In this document: positions 6,387 to 9,176 of the stretch, in pieces | Layout: the number at the start of each line of letters is the position of its first letter | Position numbering within the stretch: position 1 is the stretch's first letter | DNA from: an uncultured Cloacibacillus sp. | GTDB taxonomy: Bacteria > Synergistota > Synergistia > Synergistales > Synergistaceae | Direction: 5' to 3' | NCBI GenBank assembly: GCA_934511335.1 | Contig: CAKSWL010000070.1 | Location: 1 to 9,176, forward strand | DNA: 9,176 nt | Translations under genes and position numbers: made by a program | Notes under the pieces: generated by a model | What the model saw: only the letters and a program-made list of their open reading frames with translations | Told to the model about the DNA's origin: nothing | Database searches by the model: none

Positions 6387-7088
6387 ATGGCACAGAAGAT
6401 ACTGGTGGTCGACGACGAAGAGAGCCTTGCGGAATTTGTCTGCCGCGCGCTGAAGCAGCAGGGGTATATGACAGTCTGCGCCTTCGACGGCGACAGCGCG
6501 CTCTCTCTCATATACGAAGAACTGCCCGATCTGGTTATTCTAGATCTCATGCTGCCGCTGATGGACGGCTGGGAGATCTGCCGCCGCGTCAAGTCGGACT
6601 CGCAGACGAAGCATATACCGATACTGATGCTCACGGCGCGCAGCTCGCCGGAGGACGTGGTGCAGGGGCTGGATCTCGGGGCCGACGATTACATGCGCAA
6701 GCCCTTCCCGCTCGACGAGCTGCTCGCGCGCGTCCGCGTGCTCCTGCGGCGCACACGGCAGCAGGTCGACGCCCGCAAGGTTATCGAAAACGGAGGCTTT
6801 CGGCTGGATACCGTAGAAAAAGAGGCCTGGCTCCGCGGTTCGCCGATGGATCTGAGCCCTACCGAATACTCGATACTTGAGGTGCTCGCGCGCCGTATGG
6901 GACACATCGTATCGCGCGAAGAGCTCCTGCGGCGTATCTGGGGGGCGTCCAACTGCGACACGCGCACCGTCGACGTTCACCTCTCACGCCTGCGCAAGAA
7001 GCTGGACGACGGCAAAAAACCGCTGCTCGTGGCGCAGACGCTGCGCGGGCGCGGCTGCCGGCTCATGTGGGAGGAGAAACAGGAATGA
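6387..7088 (+). CDS. phoB: PhoB-type response regulator (OmpR family)
   Basis: The 233-residue product has an N-terminal receiver domain with the acidic pair D9/D10, phosphoacceptor D53 in LVILDLMLP, T83 and K105 in RKPF. All are in place, so it should be phosphorylated normally. The C-terminal OmpR/PhoB winged helix (about 133-227) contains LSPTEYSILEVL and the recognition-helix segment RTVDVHLSRLRKKL. The wing reads LRGRGCRL where most relatives have RGxGYRx, a Tyr-to-Cys change. It starts 4 bases after the phoU stop, with AGGAAG in the phoU end. It overlaps the kinase gene by 4 bases. Its position with pst and phoU, and the Pho boxes before pstS, support PhoB rather than another OmpR-type regulator. 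It should activate its own operon. Confidence 0.93.
   Translation: MAQKILVVDDEESLAEFVCRALKQQGYMTVCAFDGDSALSLIYEELPDLVILDLMLPLMDGWEICRRVKSDSQTKHIPILMLTARSSPEDVVQGLDLGADDYMRKPFPLDELLARVRVLLRRTRQQVDARKVIENGGFRLDTVEKEAWLRGSPMDLSPTEYSILEVLARRMGHIVSREELLRRIWGASNCDTRTVDVHLSRLRKKLDDGKKPLLVAQTLRGRGCRLMWEEKQE
7070..7076 (+). promoter_or_regulatory. Ribosome binding site deciding the phoR start
   Basis: GGAGGAG lies inside the last codons of phoB, ending 8 bases before ATG 7085. It favours ATG 7085, which forms an ATGA overlap with the phoB stop, over the in-frame GTG at 7067, which lies upstream of this site and has no good site of its own. Confidence 0.75.
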
Positions 7089-8854
7089 ATTTTAGCAGAC
7101 TGGCGCTGAAAAAAAGGATCGTTATCCTGATGACCTCGGCGGTGTTGCTCATCGGCCTTGCCGCCTGGCTGATCCTTTACCGGACGGAACACAGCGACAG
7201 CGTCGAATATACCCGCACGATGCTGTCGCGCTACCTGAACCTCATGACCGTATCGGGAGAGCAAAAGGGCGTCGAAGGGATCAGGAAAATCTCCGACATC
7301 TGGACCTTGCTCTATCCGGACGGCCGCGTCACCGTCATCAGCCTGATGGGCGATGTGGTGATGGACACCAGAGCCGACGCTTCGCATATGGAAAACCATT
7401 ATACGCGCGGTGAAGTGACGGAGGCCTTTGAGAGGGGCGAGGGCTCAGAGCTGCGTTACAGCAAAACTCAGGGAGAGTGGCAGATATACATGGCAAGGCG
7501 GGTGATCATCCCCGGAAGCCCCGGCGACGCCTACGTCGTGCGGCTCTCATATCCCGTGGCGAAACTTTCCGGCCTGATCAAAAATGTCACCATCCCCTTT
7601 ATCAGATACTTCTCACTTATTCTGGTGCTGGTGTGGCTTGGAATATATCTCGTGCTGCGGCTGATCATGAATCCGCTCCAATCCCTGAGCCGCGCGGCGG
7701 CGCAGATAGCCAGAGGCGAGAAAGCGCGCTTCCCGATAACCAACGACGGCGAGATACAGGCGCTCTCGAATACGCTGAACACAATGCAGGATTCCCTGCA
7801 AAAGACGATCCGTGAAGCGCAGGAGCGTAAAGAGGAGCTCGCACAGCTGGTGGGGGCGCTGCCGATAGGCGTCATCCTCATAGACGATGATAAAAAGATC
7901 CGTTATATCAACAAAGAGGCCGCCGCGATCTGTGGACGCGGCGAACTGCCCCTCCGCGGCTCCTCGGTAGAGCTGATACTGCCGTCCCACGAGCTGTACC
8001 TGATGCTCGACGAGCCCGATATGGGCAAATCCCTGTCCGTCATGCGCGGCGGAACGACGGCGATGCAGGTCGAAGCGACCACGCTGATGCTTCCGCGCGG
8101 CAGGCTGATCGTCCTTCAGGACCTTACCGAAAAAGCAAGACTAGAAGAGGTCCGGCGGGACTTCTTCATCGACGCGGGACATGAATTCCAGACGCCGCTT
8201 GCGATAATACGCACAGGCCTCGAGCTGCTCAAGAGCTCCCCGCATATGAAGGGGCCGGAACACGCTGAAGACGCGGAGACGATAGAGAGCCTTTTGCGCC
8301 AGCAGGAACGGATCAGCGGGCTGGTGGACGACCTGCTGCTGCTTGTGCGCCTCGACGCGGCCCCGATGCGGAAGGACCTTGCCGACGTCGATCTCGCGGA
8401 AGTCGCGGGCGAGGTGAAGGACGAAATAGCGTCGCTGCCGCAGATCAAAGACATGGATGTCGAGATAACGGCCCCCGATGGCGGCGCGCACGTGATGGGA
8501 GTATACGAAGACCTGCGCCGGGCGCTGCTGAACCTGATGGAAAACGCGCACAAATATATCCAGACGGCAGGCAGCCCCTCCGGGATCATCAGAGTCTCAA
8601 TCGGCGCGGAGGGCGAAATGTGGCGGCTGACCGTGGACGACAACGGTCCCGGAGTCGCAGAGAACGAAAGGGGATTGATCTTTGAAAGGTTCCGCCGCGG
8701 CGACGGCCACCGGGCACGCGGCCGGAAGAAAAGCGGCGGCTACGGCCTCGGCCTCTCGATCTCGCGGAGGATAATCGAGCGGCACGGCGGCACTTTGGAG
8801 CTTGGGGAGTCGAAGCTCGGCGGCACAGCCTTCGTGATCAGGCTACCCAAGTAA
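7085..8854 (+). CDS. phoR: PhoR-type sensor histidine kinase
   Basis: The 589-residue inner-membrane kinase is the likely partner of the PhoB-type regulator it overlaps by 4 bases. The layout is: membrane helix (12-32), extracytoplasmic domain (33-170), second helix (171-194), HAMP (about 195-247), PAS domain (about 252-350, with IGVILIDDDKKIRYIN), HisKA with phosphoacceptor H366, and HATPase_c. ATP-binding boxes are complete: N box NLMENAHKY (483-491), G1 DDNGPG (518-523), F box FERFRRG (533-539) and G2 GGYGLGLS (551-558). The H-box reads GHEFQTPLA, where relatives usually have SHELRTPLT. The H-E and T-P pairs are kept but the usual Leu-Arg is Phe-Gln. PhoR of E. coli has no large periplasmic domain; this layout is closer to B. 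subtilis PhoR. The partner and signal are inferred from position. The gene ends 12 bases inside the convergent minus-strand gene. Confidence 0.92.
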   Translation: MNFSRLALKKRIVILMTSAVLLIGLAAWLILYRTEHSDSVEYTRTMLSRYLNLMTVSGEQKGVEGIRKISDIWTLLYPDGRVTVISLMGDVVMDTRADASHMENHYTRGEVTEAFERGEGSELRYSKTQGEWQIYMARRVIIPGSPGDAYVVRLSYPVAKLSGLIKNVTIPFIRYFSLILVLVWLGIYLVLRLIMNPLQSLSRAAAQIARGEKARFPITNDGEIQALSNTLNTMQDSLQKTIREAQERKEELAQLVGALPIGVILIDDDKKIRYINKEAAAICGRGELPLRGSSVELILPSHELYLMLDEPDMGKSLSVMRGGTTAMQVEATTLMLPRGRLIVLQDLTEKARLEEVRRDFFIDAGHEFQTPLAIIRTGLELLKSSPHMKGPEHAEDAETIESLLRQQERISGLVDDLLLLVRLDAAPMRKDLADVDLAEVAGEVKDEIASLPQIKDMDVEITAPDGGAHVMGVYEDLRRALLNLMENAHKYIQTAGSPSGIIRVSIGAEGEMWRLTVDDNGPGVAENERGLIFERFRRGDGHRARGRKKSGGYGLGLSISRRIIERHGGTLELGESKLGGTAFVIRLPK

Positions 8855-8866
8855 AATATCGATCAC
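8834..8866. repeat. Inverted repeat spanning the two convergent stop codons
   Basis: GTGATC (8834-8839) and GATCAC (8861-8866) are perfect reverse complements separated by 21 bases. That loop holds the phoR stop (TAA, 8852-8854) and the stop of the minus-strand gene (8843-8845). A six-pair stem with a long loop and no T run on either side is weak for an intrinsic terminator, but it is the only inverted repeat I see at this junction. Confidence 0.3.
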
Positions 8867-9175
8867 ACTCGCGGCCTCGCCGCCGTCGCCCGTAAAGGCG
8901 TCGATAAGCAGGGAGCCGCGGATTATGTAGACATGCCACGCAAAATTGAATTCAGCGGCGCGGAAGAGCACCTTCGCAGAGTTGAAGCCGCGCCGCCAGC
9001 CGCGCGCCTCCTCCGGGGTCGCCATCATTTCGGCGATGGCGAGCGCCCGGTGTTCGTCGATCTTGGCCGGCAGCTCCCGTGGAACGGAGGGAAAGCTCAG
9101 CTCAGGCCAGAGGGTGATATCTTCGTCCGCTATGGACGTCCTGCCGTTAGCGGCGTCCACGACGACCGTCTTTGA
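8843..9175 (-). CDS. Unrecognised protein, C-terminal part (5' end outside the window)
   Basis: The frame is open on the minus strand from the right edge to TAG at 8843-8845. A GTG at 9160 could be a start, but in-frame codons (KTVV) continue to the edge without a stop, so the gene probably begins outside the window. The visible 110 residues have codons rich in G or C at the third position, like the neighbouring genes, while the opposite frame gives an Arg/Gly/Pro-rich shadow product. The chain has an acidic first half (TSIADEDITLWPEL), a helix-like stretch (RALAIAEMMATPEEARGW), an aromatic segment (FRAAEFNFAWHVYIIRGSLL) and the ending IDILLG. There is no signal peptide, membrane helix or known motif in this part. 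I do not recognise the family and assign no function. Its 3' end overlaps that of phoR by 12 bases. Confidence 0.65.
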   Translation of the reverse strand, partial: SKTVVVDAANGRTSIADEDITLWPELSFPSVPRELPAKIDEHRALAIAEMMATPEEARGWRRGFNSAKVLFRAAEFNFAWHVYIIRGSLLIDAFTGDGGEAASVIDILLG

Positions 9176-9176
9176 T

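Noticed and set aside
6029..6634. Minus-strand frame of 201 codons across phoU and phoB
   Set aside because: It lies wholly over two well-supported plus-strand genes and has no recognisable domain.
7067..7084. GTG start adding six residues to phoR
   Set aside because: The ribosome binding site at 7070-7076 lies downstream of this GTG and is well placed for ATG 7085, which also forms the usual ATGA overlap.
8933..9175. Plus-strand frame of 80 codons at the right edge
   Set aside because: Its product is Arg/Gly/Pro-rich and low in complexity. The minus-strand frame over the same bases has the third-position GC pattern of the neighbouring genes.

Overview
The window is a GC-rich, gene-dense stretch from a bacterial chromosome. 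Eight complete protein genes and one partial gene read on the plus strand, and one partial gene converges on them from the right edge. No RNA genes, insertion sequences, CRISPR arrays or phage genes were found. No gap between genes exceeds about 115 bases. The organism is probably a diderm: the phosphate-binding protein has an ordinary signal peptide with no lipobox cysteine, unlike the lipoprotein PstS of most Gram-positive bacteria. A MutS2 next to a YqeB-family selenium/molybdenum-hydroxylase accessory protein, plus regular use of the AUA isoleucine codon in GC-rich DNA, would fit Synergistota (Cloacibacillus/Synergistes-like). That assignment is a tentative inference; a diderm Firmicute or a deltaproteobacterial-type lineage is not excluded.

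Layout. Bases 1-1310 hold the C-terminal part of MutS2: Walker B region, coiled coil, KOW-like segment and Smr domain. After 6 bases comes yqeB (1317-2105), whose ribosome binding site overlaps the mutS2 stop codon, so the two are probably co-transcribed. A 113-base regulatory gap (2106-2218) carries four tandem 11-base units that look like two Pho boxes, followed at the canonical distance by a -10 hexamer. A long Pho operon follows: pstS (2219-3049), pstC (3083-3997), pstA (3994-4857), pstB (4858-5664), phoU (5693-6382), a PhoB-type response regulator (6387-7088) and a PhoR-type histidine kinase (7085-8854). From 8843 to the right edge lies the 3' part of an unrecognised gene on the minus strand; its 3' end overlaps that of phoR by 12 bases.

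How the genes work together. PstS binds phosphate in the periplasm, PstC and PstA form the membrane channel, and PstB drives uptake with ATP. PhoU links transporter state to the kinase PhoR, which phosphorylates PhoB when phosphate is scarce. PhoB would then bind the boxes before pstS. Transporter, brake and two-component system sit in one transcription unit with only one recognisable Pho promoter, so positive autoregulation of phoB-phoR through the pstS promoter is the simplest reading.

This is mainly a well-known system, and I saw no clear new system. The points most worth checking are the four-unit Pho operator, the apparent loss of the Asp of the LDLR motif in the MutS2 Smr domain, the lone yqeB beside mutS2, the altered H-box of PhoR, and the unrecognised convergent gene.
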